Source: Candidatus Cryosericum septentrionale
GTDB lineage: Bacteria > Caldisericota > Caldisericia > Cryosericales > Cryosericaceae
DNA length: 47,745 nt
Reading direction: 5' to 3'
Assembly: GCF_003570995.1 (NCBI RefSeq)
Contig: NZ_QXIY01000040.1
Location: 1-47,745 of the forward strand
In this document: piece by piece, positions 17,530 to 26,347 of the stretch
Layout: each line of letters starts with the position of its first letter
Position numbering within the stretch: position 1 is the first letter of the stretch
Position numbers and translations under genes: made by a program
Notes under the pieces: generated by a model
What the model saw: only the letters and a program-made list of their open reading frames with translations
What the model was told of the DNA's origin: nothing
Databases searched by the model: none

Positions 17530-17879
17530 GACCTCAACCCCAATTGACACTGCATATAGCGGCGGGACTTACTCCCAGACTCCCGAATCATGATGCCTCC
17601 GACATTCACCTGCATGTCGGTTGCGGGAACTGTGATCGCCCGACGTACGTCAATCTGGGCGGCCAAGTGAAAGACAGCGTCAGTGCATGGGGTCAGCGCG
17701 GCAGCCACGGCTCTTGGATCGCGCACGTTACCGACAGCGATTGTAACCCCTACACCGAGGTTCTGACGTTTGCCCGAACTCAGGTTATCAAACACCGTAA
17801 CTGCGCAGCCGCGTGCTACCAAACCATCGATGATATGCGAGCCGATGAAACCTGCCCCACTGGTCACCATACAGTTCAT
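17526..17879 (-). pseudogene. truncated NAD-dependent epimerase (galE-like), N-terminal part
   Basis: 117 residues from ATG 17879. MNCMVTSGAGFIGSHIIDG is the N-terminal NAD-binding motif (Ser replaces the usual first Gly), FDNLSSGKRQNLG and VFHLAAQIDVRRAITVP are typical of UDP-glucose 4-epimerases. At about residue 95 the homology stops and is replaced by RESGSKSRRYMQCQLG before the stop, so the YxxxK site and C-terminal domain are missing. A matching C-terminus of such an enzyme is at 23014-23151, upstream in the transcript rather than downstream. The 200 bases between this gene and 18091 hold nothing I recognise. Confidence 0.75.
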
Positions 17880-18090
17880 TGTGCCAACCGCCAATGGGAT
17901 GCCGGCTCATTATGTCTGACGCAGGGCGACGCTACCACCCGGGGCATGGCTGCGAGTTGCAGCGAGTTCTCTTTATTCGATGCGAATAGAGGCAGTACGG
18001 CACACCAAAGGCGCAGACCGGGGAGCAGACAGGGTTGAACACACAGCAACATGCGGGGCACCGTTGCGACGTCCTGACAAGCAGTTCGCT

Positions 18091-19554
18091 TCACTTGGAC
18101 ACCATGTTGACGATGCTATCAACGCATCCGCTTTGTGTCAGCCCACCGATAGAGTCTACCGCGACCCCTTGAGCCATAGCACCAACAATCAACTCCTGGA
18201 AATGATGTCGAATGGGAGAGGCATATAATTCACTCCAATTTGCGCTGTGCCAAAGCAGAACCAGCACTCCGCCATGTTGAGAACACTGTTGAACTAGATG
18301 CTGCAGCACGACTGTTCCCTCGTTCCATGACAGGCGGTAGGTTGCGTCCATGAACATCAGCGGCCATTCCCAGAGCGACATTTCCCTGTCGTTCTCAATG
18401 TCGTAGGCCTTGAAGGGAAGACAGGTGCCGCACCTGAACCCTGCAACCTTGCTGTAGCCCAACGTCGTATCATAGGTGAGACCCTCTTGTTCCCAGAGAC
18501 GCCATGTCAACGGAGTCTTCCATCGCAGGTAGTGCTGACGCCCTCCTGCAACGCGACTGCCGACTGACCTTACTCTCGACAATTCGCTGCCGAATTGCCG
18601 GGCGTCTTCGAAGGTGCCCATCCCCGCGTGAAATCCGATTTCGTGCCCCATCGCTGCAACTGCCTGCACATCTGTCACGACCTTCGGGTCATCCATCGAG
18701 TAGTCCGCACCATGCCGACCATTACTGTCGCCCAGGAAGTAGTAAGAAGCACTCACGCCTGTCGAGACCTCCCATGTCGCCATTTCCTGGAGACAGTCGT
18801 ACTCATCGGTTTTCCTGTGAGTTGTGGTCTGCACGTAGTCGCGCAGAAGAGAGCCCAGCTTGGGCGTCCCTTCCGGGACTCTGCCTAGCATGTAGCGGGC
18901 GATGTCAAGTACACTCATGGGGAAGCGATGGAGCTTATCGATGTCGTGAGTCAGTGCTATCGCCCACGGGGCTGTTCCCCACCATTTTCGGCGTTCCCCG
19001 GCGAAACCTGCGATACGCAACATCTTGAGAAGTTGTTCAGCATATTGGTTGACGACCGGCTCCTGCAGGAACCCTTCCTGGTAAGCGACGCTTGACTCGG
19101 CTGGAAAACGGTCAAACACGTCGGCTGTTCGCACGACGGTCTCTTCGTATCGAGAAAGCATGAAGAAGGCCCCCGCAACGACATCGACATGACAGTCGAC
19201 CCGGGCGCCCTGTGCACTACTTTGGACACTATAGAACTCACCCGTTGACCCTTGGTCATCCCGGTACAGTGCTGGGATGTTCTCAATGCGAATGACAGGG
19301 CGCTGGGGCATGGCATCGATACCACCATAGCAGGTATCGAAGAAGCCAGACACGAAGACGTGGACACCACTGTCCACGCCATCAGGTGTTGTCCCGTACG
19401 TCACCAGAACTTCATCATCCTGCAGCTGATCTTTGAGTGTACTCTGGACGATACACTGTGGAGAAATGACCATCTCAAGGAGAGTTCGCAGGCCATACTC
19501 GGCAGCACGGGGGTGCCCCACGTTGCCAACATAGTATCTCACCCTGGTAATCAT
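18091..19554 (-). CDS. polysaccharide deacetylase family protein with DUF7033-like N-terminus
   Basis: 487 residues from ATG 19554, eight bases after AGGAGG and two bases after the GNAT stop. The N-terminal 200 residues resemble the DUF7033-type module (VNQYAEQLLKMLR and RRKWWG near its end). The catalytic half starts with ALTHDIDKL at about 200-206, the NodB-type metal-binding THDxD, and continues with MGHEIGFHAGM near 302-313, where the second His lies, and WEWPLMFMDATY near 410. It would remove N- or O-acetyl groups from a polysaccharide. A near copy of the first 76 codons is fused to an aminotransferase remnant at 20918-21364. The protein has no clear signal peptide. Confidence 0.82.
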   Translation of the reverse strand: MITRVRYYVGNVGHPRAAEYGLRTLLEMVISPQCIVQSTLKDQLQDDEVLVTYGTTPDGVDSGVHVFVSGFFDTCYGGIDAMPQRPVIRIENIPALYRDDQGSTGEFYSVQSSAQGARVDCHVDVVAGAFFMLSRYEETVVRTADVFDRFPAESSVAYQEGFLQEPVVNQYAEQLLKMLRIAGFAGERRKWWGTAPWAIALTHDIDKLHRFPMSVLDIARYMLGRVPEGTPKLGSLLRDYVQTTTHRKTDEYDCLQEMATWEVSTGVSASYYFLGDSNGRHGADYSMDDPKVVTDVQAVAAMGHEIGFHAGMGTFEDARQFGSELSRVRSVGSRVAGGRQHYLRWKTPLTWRLWEQEGLTYDTTLGYSKVAGFRCGTCLPFKAYDIENDREMSLWEWPLMFMDATYRLSWNEGTVVLQHLVQQCSQHGGVLVLLWHSANWSELYASPIRHHFQELIVGAMAQGVAVDSIGGLTQSGCVDSIVNMVSK

Positions 19555-19556
19555 CC

Positions 19557-20546
19557 TCAGTGCCTCCTCAAGACACGCTTGAACCACAACAGACACACGT
19601 GCACCAGGCGCGCTGCCTTGTACCACAACGGTTCTCTCGAGATTGCCAAGCGCGTTGTCAGAGTACCCCCAAAACTGAGTTTGAAATCCGACAGGCCGGG
19701 CAGGCTGGCTCCACAGCAATCGAGGTACTCATAGCCCCTGGCCTGCAGTTGTTCGAGCCTGCCAACGTACATCGCCACGGCCGCCCCTTTTGTCAGGCCG
19801 ATTGGAGAGGTACCACTCCAGATGTGATAGGCTATCCGGGTTCCGTGCGCCATGACAAAGCCCGCGCTCAGGGGAACACCGTCGACACCGCGTACGACAG
19901 TCTGCATACCATGGGCGCCGGTGGCCTCTATCAGAATACGAAGCTGCTCCCTGCCTAGAGGCGTCTCTTGTCCCTGCCGCGTCATTGATGCCTTCATGAG
20001 GTTGTAGAGGACATCCGCGTCAGGCGGCTCGACGTGTGCCGTGACTTCCGCGCGTTGAGCTTTCCTCATTTTGTTGAGTTCTGCTGGTGACACGTCATCG
20101 AGTGTCCATGTTTTCAACGTGATCACCACGGTCCAGCTAGCCATCAGGTTCCAGTGATGCCAGACGGCCTGGCGCAGATCCACCATGTCCGTGGTGCAGG
20201 CAAGGGATGGCACGACGAGCCTTCGACGAGCCATGTCTTCAAGAAGTGTCGCAAGAACCTTCTGTCTGCTCTGCGCACTTCCCACGGCGATCACGATAGG
20301 GTTGTAAAGCATGGACGGACGCACCACATGTACAGGGCCCACATCGGTGATTCGCAGAGCCACGCCGCCGACCAGTTGCTCCCCATCAAAAACGCCAAGG
20401 AGCAAGGGATGACCTCCAAACGCTCTGCAGTTTGCGTCGAGCCACCAAGCCGCGGAAAACGGAGAGCCCCACGGCTGCAGAGCCAGCCAATCATCCCAGC
20501 GGTCCCATTCTGCCTGCTTCAGTTCGCGCACGGTCAAGTTGGTCAT
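19557..20546 (-). CDS. GNAT/FemAB-like (CelD/BcsL, BioF2-type) acyltransferase, copy 1
   Basis: 329 residues from ATG 20546 (MTNLTVREL), overlapping a scar ORF stop as ATGA. The first 120 residues form one GNAT-like subdomain (WDRWDDWLALQPWGSPF, LLGVFDGEQLVGGVALR). KMRKAQRAEVTAHVEP near 170 is a short linker common in FemAB-like proteins, and GASLPGLSDFKLSFGG near 290 is the C-terminal fold signature. Likely transfers an acyl or aminoacyl group to a sugar of the polysaccharide. Copies 2 and 3 at 21367-22356 and 29425-30417 share nearly identical ends but differ in the middle. Confidence 0.8.
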   Translation of the reverse strand: MTNLTVRELKQAEWDRWDDWLALQPWGSPFSAAWWLDANCRAFGGHPLLLGVFDGEQLVGGVALRITDVGPVHVVRPSMLYNPIVIAVGSAQSRQKVLATLLEDMARRRLVVPSLACTTDMVDLRQAVWHHWNLMASWTVVITLKTWTLDDVSPAELNKMRKAQRAEVTAHVEPPDADVLYNLMKASMTRQGQETPLGREQLRILIEATGAHGMQTVVRGVDGVPLSAGFVMAHGTRIAYHIWSGTSPIGLTKGAAVAMYVGRLEQLQARGYEYLDCCGASLPGLSDFKLSFGGTLTTRLAISREPLWYKAARLVHVCLLWFKRVLRRH

Positions 20547-20917
20547 GCCTCTGCCCGCCTCGTCAAATCCGCAGGCACCCGACCCGAGTGCAGGACGAAC
20601 CATCGTCGATAGATGCGTAGCCTCGTGATGCAGGACACCGCTACGAAGCCGACTTTCGCCGAACTGCATTGGGATGAATGATTCGATGGCGCGATGTTTG
20701 TCACGAATCCCTCAACAGACCATACCGGCTGCACCAACGCCTCATTCAGGCTCATGGACAGAAACGCTGGCTCAAAACGGACGATAGAGACGTCGCCGGA
20801 AAGGGCGCTGTGGAGCTTTGTTGCGCACATACACGCCGTGCTGCTGCGGTGTCGAGCTTGAACTCGACGACCCTTGGTATCTCTGGTTCAAGAACTCTCA
20901 TGCCCAATACTCCTTGC
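20547..20917 (-). pseudogene. decayed fragment region before GNAT copy 1
   Basis: The minus strand has several short frames that seem to pass from one to another, for example MRVLEPEIPRVVEFKLD at about 20898, then LSGDVSIVRFEPAFLS, then the last codons VPADLTRRAEA that run into the GNAT start with ATGA. The same closing codons precede GNAT copy 2. I cannot name the ancestral gene. The lengths of frames (up to 95 codons, 20543-20830) are compatible with a real gene broken by frameshifts. Confidence 0.35.
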
Positions 20918-21364
20918 CTAGTGGCTGCTTCCGGACGAACAAGAACGCAGGATGTCGCCCACAGCATCTGTTGCTGACAATGGTAGTGAATGAGACATCG
21001 GCAAGCTCAGCACACTCAGCACGACCGCGTCGACGTTCAGCGCCTCCTCCGGCAGTTCCTGCTTGTCCACGAAGCAGGGCTGCCTGTGCAGTGGTTCAGG
21101 GTAGTAGACCTGCGTTTGGATGCCGGCCTGCGCCACATAGCAGGTATCGAAGAAGCCAGACACAAAGATGCGGACACCACTGTCGACGCCCTCAGGCCCT
21201 GTCCCATACGTCACCAGAACTTCATCATCCTGCGGCTGATCTTTGAGTGTACTCTGGACGATACACTGTGGAGAAATGACCATCTCAAGGAGAGTTCGCA
21301 GGCCATACTCGGCAGCACGGGGGTGCCCCACGTTGCCGACACAGTATCTCACCTTGGCAATCAT
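20918..21364 (-). pseudogene. chimera: deacetylase N-terminus fused to DegT aminotransferase C-terminus
   Basis: 148 codons in one frame. Residues 1-76 (MIAKVRYCVGNVGHPRAAEY to FVSGFFDTCY) copy the start of the deacetylase at 18091-19554 at about 90 percent identity. From residue 78 the sequence is QAGIQTQVYYPEPLHRQP and VDAVVLSVLSLPMSHS, the C-terminal part of a DegT aminotransferase like that at 30563-31711 (HAGIETQVYYPEPLHQQP). The middle half of the aminotransferase lies separately at 22353-22754. The ORF starts two bases after the GNAT copy 2 stop, as in the intact arrangement. Confidence 0.85.
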
Positions 21365-21366
21365 CT

Positions 21367-22356
21367 TCAGTGCCTCCTCAAGACACGCTTGAGCCACAAC
21401 AGACACACGTGCACCAGGCGCGCTGCCTTGTACCACAACGGTTCTCTCGAGATTGCCAAGCGCGTTGTCAGAGTACCCCCAAACTCAAGCTTGAAATCGG
21501 ACACGCCGGGCAGGCTGGCTCCACCCCAATCGAGGTACTCATAGCCCCTAGCCTGCAGTTCCTTTAGTATGAAAACATACATCGCCACGGCTGCGCCTTT
21601 GGTCAGGCCAATTGCAGAGGTACCGGCCCATATGCCATAGGCAGCCCGTGTCCCATGGAACATGAGAAAGAGTGTGCTTGAGGGGGTGCCATCGACGTCA
21701 CGAACGACCACTTGCATGCCATGGGCACCGGCGGCCTCTATCAGAATACGAAGCTGCTCTCTGGATAAACTCTCCTCTATTCCACGCCGCGACATCGATT
21801 CCTGCACGAAATCGTAGAGAACATCGGCGTCAGGCGGCTCGACACGTGCCGTAACCTCCGCACGTTGGGCTTTCCTCATTTTTGTGAGCTCGCCTCGAGA
21901 TACGTCATCGAGTGTCCATGTTCTCAGCGCTGTCACCACCGTCCAGCTAGCCATCAGGTTCCAGTGATGCCAGACGGCCTGGCGCAGATCCACCATGTCC
22001 GTGGTGCAGGCAAGGGATGGCACGACGAGCCTTCGACGAGCCATGTCTTCAAGAAGTGTGGCAAGAACCTTCTGTCTGCTCTGCGCACTTCCCACGGCGA
22101 TCACGATAGGGTTGTAAAACACGTACGTCCGCACCACATGTACAGGGCCCACATCGGTGATTCGCAGAGCCACGCCGCCGACCAGTTGCTCCCCATCAAA
22201 AACGCCAAGGAGCAAGGGATGACCTCCAAACGCTCTGCAGTTTGCGTCGAGCCACCAAGCCGCGGAAAACGGAGAGCCCCACGGCTGCAGAGCCAGCCAA
22301 TCATCCCAGCGGTCCCATTCTGCCTGCTTCAGTTCGCGCACGGTCAAGTTGGTCAT
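21367..22356 (-). CDS. GNAT/FemAB-like acyltransferase, copy 2
   Basis: 329 residues, same length as copy 1 and shifted by exactly 1810 bases. The first about 155 residues and the last about 60 are nearly identical to copy 1, whereas residues about 155-275 are much more different (for example YDFVQESMSRRGIEESLSRE against YNLMKASMTRQGQETPLGRE, and FLMFHGTRAAYGIWAGTSAI). The central part contains the second GNAT subdomain, probably the acyl- or sugar-binding face. ATG overlaps the chimera upstream as ATGA. It lies inside what was an aminotransferase gene. No frameshifts, so it may be active. Confidence 0.8.
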   Translation of the reverse strand: MTNLTVRELKQAEWDRWDDWLALQPWGSPFSAAWWLDANCRAFGGHPLLLGVFDGEQLVGGVALRITDVGPVHVVRTYVFYNPIVIAVGSAQSRQKVLATLLEDMARRRLVVPSLACTTDMVDLRQAVWHHWNLMASWTVVTALRTWTLDDVSRGELTKMRKAQRAEVTARVEPPDADVLYDFVQESMSRRGIEESLSREQLRILIEAAGAHGMQVVVRDVDGTPSSTLFLMFHGTRAAYGIWAGTSAIGLTKGAAVAMYVFILKELQARGYEYLDWGGASLPGVSDFKLEFGGTLTTRLAISREPLWYKAARLVHVCLLWLKRVLRRH

Positions 22357-22754
22357 GCCTCTGCCCGCCTCGTCAAATCCGCAGGGACCTTGATTGTGTA
22401 CTGGTCATAGGTGTGCCTGCACCCCTGTATCATGTACGGTACCTGAAGCCTGTCGATGGCTGACAGCTCCTTGTCGTATGCGGCTGCCAGCGCGCGTTTG
22501 TGCTCCATCCACTGGTCGACGTGCCTCAGCTTGACGCGAAGGATACCAGCCTGCATGGCGTCCAGCCGACTGTTGATGCCAAGTTCCTCGTGGTGGTACT
22601 TGTGGCGTATGCCAGTGTCCCCCTCAGGCAAAGATTGGTCAGCCGTCGAGAACGCTGCGTAGAACACGTCAGCCCCCTCCTCAACGAACCGCGCAATCGA
22701 CGTCCCACAACCCAATTCACCATCATCGGTATGTGGTGCCAAGACCTTTCTCAT
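22353..22754 (-). pseudogene. chimera: PIG-L deacetylase N-terminus fused to DegT aminotransferase middle part
   Basis: 133 codons. Residues 1-47 begin MRKVLAPHTDDGELGCGTS and IARFVEEGADV, the N-terminus of the PIG-L/LmbE deacetylase family with its PHxDD zinc motif. From RHKYHHEELGINSRLDAMQA onward (residues 50-125) it follows the aminotransferase at 30563-31711 closely. It breaks at TIKVPA, where the aminotransferase would continue ERRAAIQEAL, and ends DLTRRAEA, the scar seen before GNAT copy 1. Neither part is complete, so neither activity is expected. Confidence 0.85.
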
Positions 22755-23017
22755 GCCATCGCGCTCCCTTCCTTTGCCACTGGCAGTCCGTCGCACAGTT
22801 GCATGTTGGAACCTGCTCTAATGCTTGTGCCAGGTCTCAGTGACAGACTCAACATAGCATCTGAGCGGTTCCATGGCTTCTCTCTTCCGGCTGAAACACC
22901 CGTTATGACCTCCGTCGCAGGGTTTCCCGATCTTGCGCTCCTGGGCGGTTTGTCGCTGAGTGAAAACGCATCAGCACCACGCCCACCAGCACTGTCACAG
23001 ACATAGTTGCTACTCAC
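22751..23017 (-). CDS. unrecognised ORF in fragment region
   Basis: 88 codons from a GTG that overlaps the galE remnant stop (GTGA) to a stop that overlaps the start of the PIG-L chimera (ATGA). The sequence (SNYVCDSAGGRGADAFSL, TSIRAGSNMQLCDGLPVAKE) is not similar to anything I know. It may be another worn fragment kept open by its neighbours. Codon usage does not decide the question by eye. Confidence 0.25.
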   Translation of the reverse strand: MSSNYVCDSAGGRGADAFSLSDKPPRSARSGNPATEVITGVSAGREKPWNRSDAMLSLSLRPGTSIRAGSNMQLCDGLPVAKEGSAMA

Positions 23018-23151
23018 GGCGTCCTGCTGACCCACGCCAGTGTATGACTCAGTCCGTCTTCCAGCGACATCGCCGGTAGCCATCCCAGTTCGTGCCGCGC
23101 CCTTTCTGCGTTCAATGCGATTCTCTGCACCTCTCCACCGGGTTGTTCGCG
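23014..23151 (-). pseudogene. NAD-dependent epimerase (galE-like) C-terminal remnant
   Basis: About 45 codons: GGEVQRIALNAERARHELGW, then LPAMSLEDGLSHTLAWV before the stop. This is the usual ending of GalE-type epimerases (RARxELGWxPxxSLEEGL). No NAD-binding part precedes it; the sequence upstream comes from another gene. The N-terminal part at 17526-17879 may be from the same or a related gene. Confidence 0.7.
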
Positions 23152-23380
23152 GCAACACACGCCAACACCAAGGGACGGCCAACGGCCGGGTTCTTCATGA
23201 GTCCCAGGAACGACAGGGTGTAGACAACGCACCATGGCACGGAAGTCTGTGCGCACCAAGGCACCCGGGCGGTGGCCAGCCAGCCGGACTCACCTTCTGC
23301 ATCAAAGCGCAAAAACTGCCTGCCCTGGCGCGGGTCATGTCCGTGCGCGACTCCTCCTCCCTAGCACCCGAAATCATCAT
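23152..23380 (-). pseudogene. EpsC/FlaA1-type N-terminal remnant
   Basis: An ATG at 23380 overlaps the glycosyltransferase stop (ATGA). Split over two frames are LVRTDFRAMV and VVYTLSFLGLMKNP, which match VLVRVDFRV and WVYTLRFPGLVEN of the intact enzyme at 12268-14151 (its residues about 36-62). At DNA level the two also align there, about two thirds identical. A frameshift lies between the two pieces and the catalytic SDR domain is missing. Confidence 0.55.
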
Positions 23381-24717
23381 CTCCGCGTCACAGTCCATAG
23401 CCCAGCATATCCGCTAGCCAGTCGTTGGGCTTCAGATTCCCATGAATAGCTCTGTTCAGCCAGCAAGCGGCCACGTTCAGACAGTCGGCGAAGCAATGCT
23501 GGTTTTGCAAGCAACTGCTCCATCAGCTGCGCAATGGACGTGGGATTCGTCGGGTCAACGAATAGTGCCGCCCCAACAAACAGGCGACGCCATAAGGGGA
23601 ATGAACTGATGATACTGCCTCGGCCGCAAGCCATATACTCAAAGACCTTTACAGGGAGACTCTCCACGTGGTTGGGGGCGGCCTGTAAGACACAAGCCCC
23701 CACATCGCACGTCTTGACCAGCGCAATTGAGCCTTGCCAGTCCAGCCAGCCATGGTAGTGACAGTACTGCCAGGCGGTCATAGACTCCAGTTCGCCTAAG
23801 AAACGATCATCGTACACTGGCCCAGCCAAGTGCAGCTCAACCGCTCCCTGCAGCATACCTGTTGCCAGGATGAGTTCCCGAATACCTCTGATGGGGCTTA
23901 TTCCTCCGACGTAGACCACGCGAAGCACCGGAGTGCTGCTCTTGCTGGCAGCAGATGCCAAAGGTGGCACAGAATCGATCTCAGTAATCGCCGGGAAGTT
24001 TCTGACAATAACATGTTGACATCCAGCTGGAAGCGATTCTGCTATCGACGGAGTGGCAGCAATCACCAGGTCGGCTTGAGGAAGCCAGCTTTGAGACATC
24101 CTCCGGTATATGTGTGAGCCCAGCTTTCTTACTGCCATGGCACCCAAGTAGCTCTTCTGCAGTATCTGTTTCGCGTTATCTTCGGCCAAGTCCAGCACCA
24201 CTTTCACCCCATAGCGCCGCCCAAGACGCAGCGCAGGCCCAATCAATGCCGGGTCAAAAACATGCACAACGTCCGGCCGAGAACGAAGTGCCTCTCGCAG
24301 CACGATGCTGGGTCCATGCATCTGTCGCGCCAAGCGAGATGTCGGCATGTTCAGCGTGTCCACATGAACATGGTCGTCGGTGACCATGGGTCCAGATGCA
24401 GCGTTGCATATGTAAGTGACTTGATACCCTAGGCTTGCCAGAAAACGCGCCTCCTTGTACATGGCTCGCGGATCGCCCGGGCCGCGACCCATCGAGACCA
24501 GCGTTATGCGCTTCCCTGGTATGGCGGTCACGAATCTCGTACCGGCATCCTGCCCCGCATCCAATCCTGCACCGTTCCTCCCTGGCGCGTCAGCTTCCTT
24601 CCATCTGGACATCAGCGCTCCCAGCTGCAAACTGGTCTCTTCGTTACCGTATCGTCCTTCCGTGAATGATGAGTCCCAAGCTACCGACTTAGTGCCGACC
24701 AGACTGTACCTCACCAT
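23377..24717 (-). CDS. family 4 glycosyltransferase
   Basis: Up to 446 residues. ITLVSMGRGPGDPRAMYKEA opens the N-terminal Rossmann domain, VVYVGGISPIRGIREL near 270 begins the C-terminal one, and HVESLPVKVFEYMACGRGSI near 365 contains the E-x7-E donor site of GT4. It would transfer an activated sugar to the growing repeat unit. The true start is probably ATG 24612 (GGGAG five bases upstream), since residues 1-35 look unlike the family; I keep the longest frame as outer limit. It precedes a decayed EpsC-type gene with an ATGA overlap. Confidence 0.85.
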   Translation of the reverse strand: MVRYSLVGTKSVAWDSSFTEGRYGNEETSLQLGALMSRWKEADAPGRNGAGLDAGQDAGTRFVTAIPGKRITLVSMGRGPGDPRAMYKEARFLASLGYQVTYICNAASGPMVTDDHVHVDTLNMPTSRLARQMHGPSIVLREALRSRPDVVHVFDPALIGPALRLGRRYGVKVVLDLAEDNAKQILQKSYLGAMAVRKLGSHIYRRMSQSWLPQADLVIAATPSIAESLPAGCQHVIVRNFPAITEIDSVPPLASAASKSSTPVLRVVYVGGISPIRGIRELILATGMLQGAVELHLAGPVYDDRFLGELESMTAWQYCHYHGWLDWQGSIALVKTCDVGACVLQAAPNHVESLPVKVFEYMACGRGSIISSFPLWRRLFVGAALFVDPTNPTSIAQLMEQLLAKPALLRRLSERGRLLAEQSYSWESEAQRLASGYAGLWTVTRR

Positions 24718-24829
24718 CGACTCTGCTATGGCTGATCCCCGCCAGCGCCGTCAGACATGGCGTCCGCTGTTGCTGCTCTCGGAACGCCATCCGGCGGGGA
24801 TTCCCGATGGCGACGCCGTTCGTTTCTTT

Positions 24830-26320
24830 TCACCGTCTATTCCGGGCGTTCACCGTGCCACTGACGCCACGGTCCCGCAGGTCATTCTGCAGCGACAGAG
24901 CCATCCCGATCAGGAGCCAGACCAGCGCCGCATTGGACGGCTTGAACACGTACCTCGTCACCGCGAAGAGCACGCCAACAACGCAGAGCTCTGCACAGAG
25001 AAACCCGCTGATGTACGCCACCTGCACCCTTGCCCGTCGCAGCGCAGACGCTACGCGTACGATCAGCCAACCAACTACTGCGAATCCCACAATACCGAGT
25101 TTTGTCAACACGAATACTGGTCCGATGTGAATGTAATCCATAGAGTAATCCAGTCCGTTACGCCCAATTTTGTCAATGACGGACCCAAGTCCAGTCCCAA
25201 ACAAGGGCGAGTCTCGAAGGCTCTGCATGGCTGCGGTCACCTCGACCAGCCGAGTGCCGATAGAGTAGTCGAATGCGCCGCCCACCCAACTCCCACTGAT
25301 CCGGGCAACGAGACCGCGGTAGGCATCCTGAAAGAGCTTACTGGCTGGCGCCACAAGAGCCAGAGCGATGGTGACACTCAGCACCAAGGTACTGGTCGAG
25401 GCCAAACGCCGGACACCAGAAGAGTGCTGGCTACGGCCCGCCCATATCCATACGCCCAAGCCAACCACTGCCCCGATGAGCCACGCGCGCTGAAGACTCA
25501 TGGCGATTCTAACTAGGCACACTGCGAAGCCGGCCAAGAGGCCAAGTTTCCGAGCCGCACTGCCGACCGTCACACGCGATCTCTCCCAGCTAGCAAGAAT
25601 CGCCACGATCGCCAGCAGGGGAAGCATGGAGACAAAAGCCTCACCTCCAACCTCGGCGGAACCTGCGATTCCGCCAGCCCTTATGAACTGCACTATATCG
25701 GCCACACTGACCATGCTACCAGTGAAAGCCAGCATGTCCACTGTACGGTCGAAACGCACCTGCGTCCAACGAATCCGCGACACGGGGTAGGCTGCGAGAC
25801 ACAGCAACCATGGCAGGGCGTTCTTCACCCAAACCACCACAGCGATTCCTTGGTATCCCATGACTACTAGATTGCAGGCAAGCAGCGCCAGAATTGCAGC
25901 AATCACCGAAACAGATGCATTGCGGGGCACCCGTCCTCGGCCACGACGCAGAAGCACCCCCAGAAGACTGCGCGCAACCCAGAGAGCTACAACGAAGAGC
26001 GGGCCCATCTCCTCCAGAGGCATGCCGGGCAGCTCGGCCGTCGATACACTCAGACATAGAAGCACGACGGGCATAGTGTCTTCTATGGGCAATGCCCAAA
26101 TGGCCACAACACCCCACACGGATAAGAGGAGGACCGGAAACGCTCGGCTGCCAGGCGGAAGAGCAATAGCCCAGGCCGCACAGGCAAGACCGGGAAGAAG
26201 AAGGACGACTCCTGCCAGGCGGCTTGTATGTGGTTCTGCATCCGCGTGTCGATTAAGCCTGCCGTCGAGTGGTAGATGCTGACGGTTCGCAGGGAACGCC
26301 GAGGCAGTTGCTGTTTTCAC
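24830..26320 (-). CDS. O-antigen polymerase/ligase-like membrane protein
   Basis: 496 residues from GTG 26320, five bases after GAGGAG. About twelve membrane segments; the region SLRDSPLFGTGLGSVIDKIG near 375 fits the motif after the large loop of Wzy_C proteins, but the SRGG motif is not obvious. No TPR tail, unlike the two other Wzy-like proteins of this window. It follows the CapK-like gene with 27 bases between. Its first 50 codons have a diverged copy at 27700-27885, which shows that CapK plus the start of this gene was duplicated in tandem. It is the best candidate for the repeat-unit polymerase of this block. Confidence 0.78.
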   Translation of the reverse strand: MKTATASAFPANRQHLPLDGRLNRHADAEPHTSRLAGVVLLLPGLACAAWAIALPPGSRAFPVLLLSVWGVVAIWALPIEDTMPVVLLCLSVSTAELPGMPLEEMGPLFVVALWVARSLLGVLLRRGRGRVPRNASVSVIAAILALLACNLVVMGYQGIAVVVWVKNALPWLLCLAAYPVSRIRWTQVRFDRTVDMLAFTGSMVSVADIVQFIRAGGIAGSAEVGGEAFVSMLPLLAIVAILASWERSRVTVGSAARKLGLLAGFAVCLVRIAMSLQRAWLIGAVVGLGVWIWAGRSQHSSGVRRLASTSTLVLSVTIALALVAPASKLFQDAYRGLVARISGSWVGGAFDYSIGTRLVEVTAAMQSLRDSPLFGTGLGSVIDKIGRNGLDYSMDYIHIGPVFVLTKLGIVGFAVVGWLIVRVASALRRARVQVAYISGFLCAELCVVGVLFAVTRYVFKPSNAALVWLLIGMALSLQNDLRDRGVSGTVNARNRR

Positions 26321-26347
26321 GCGATCTCCTCAGTCGTGATCAAAAGC

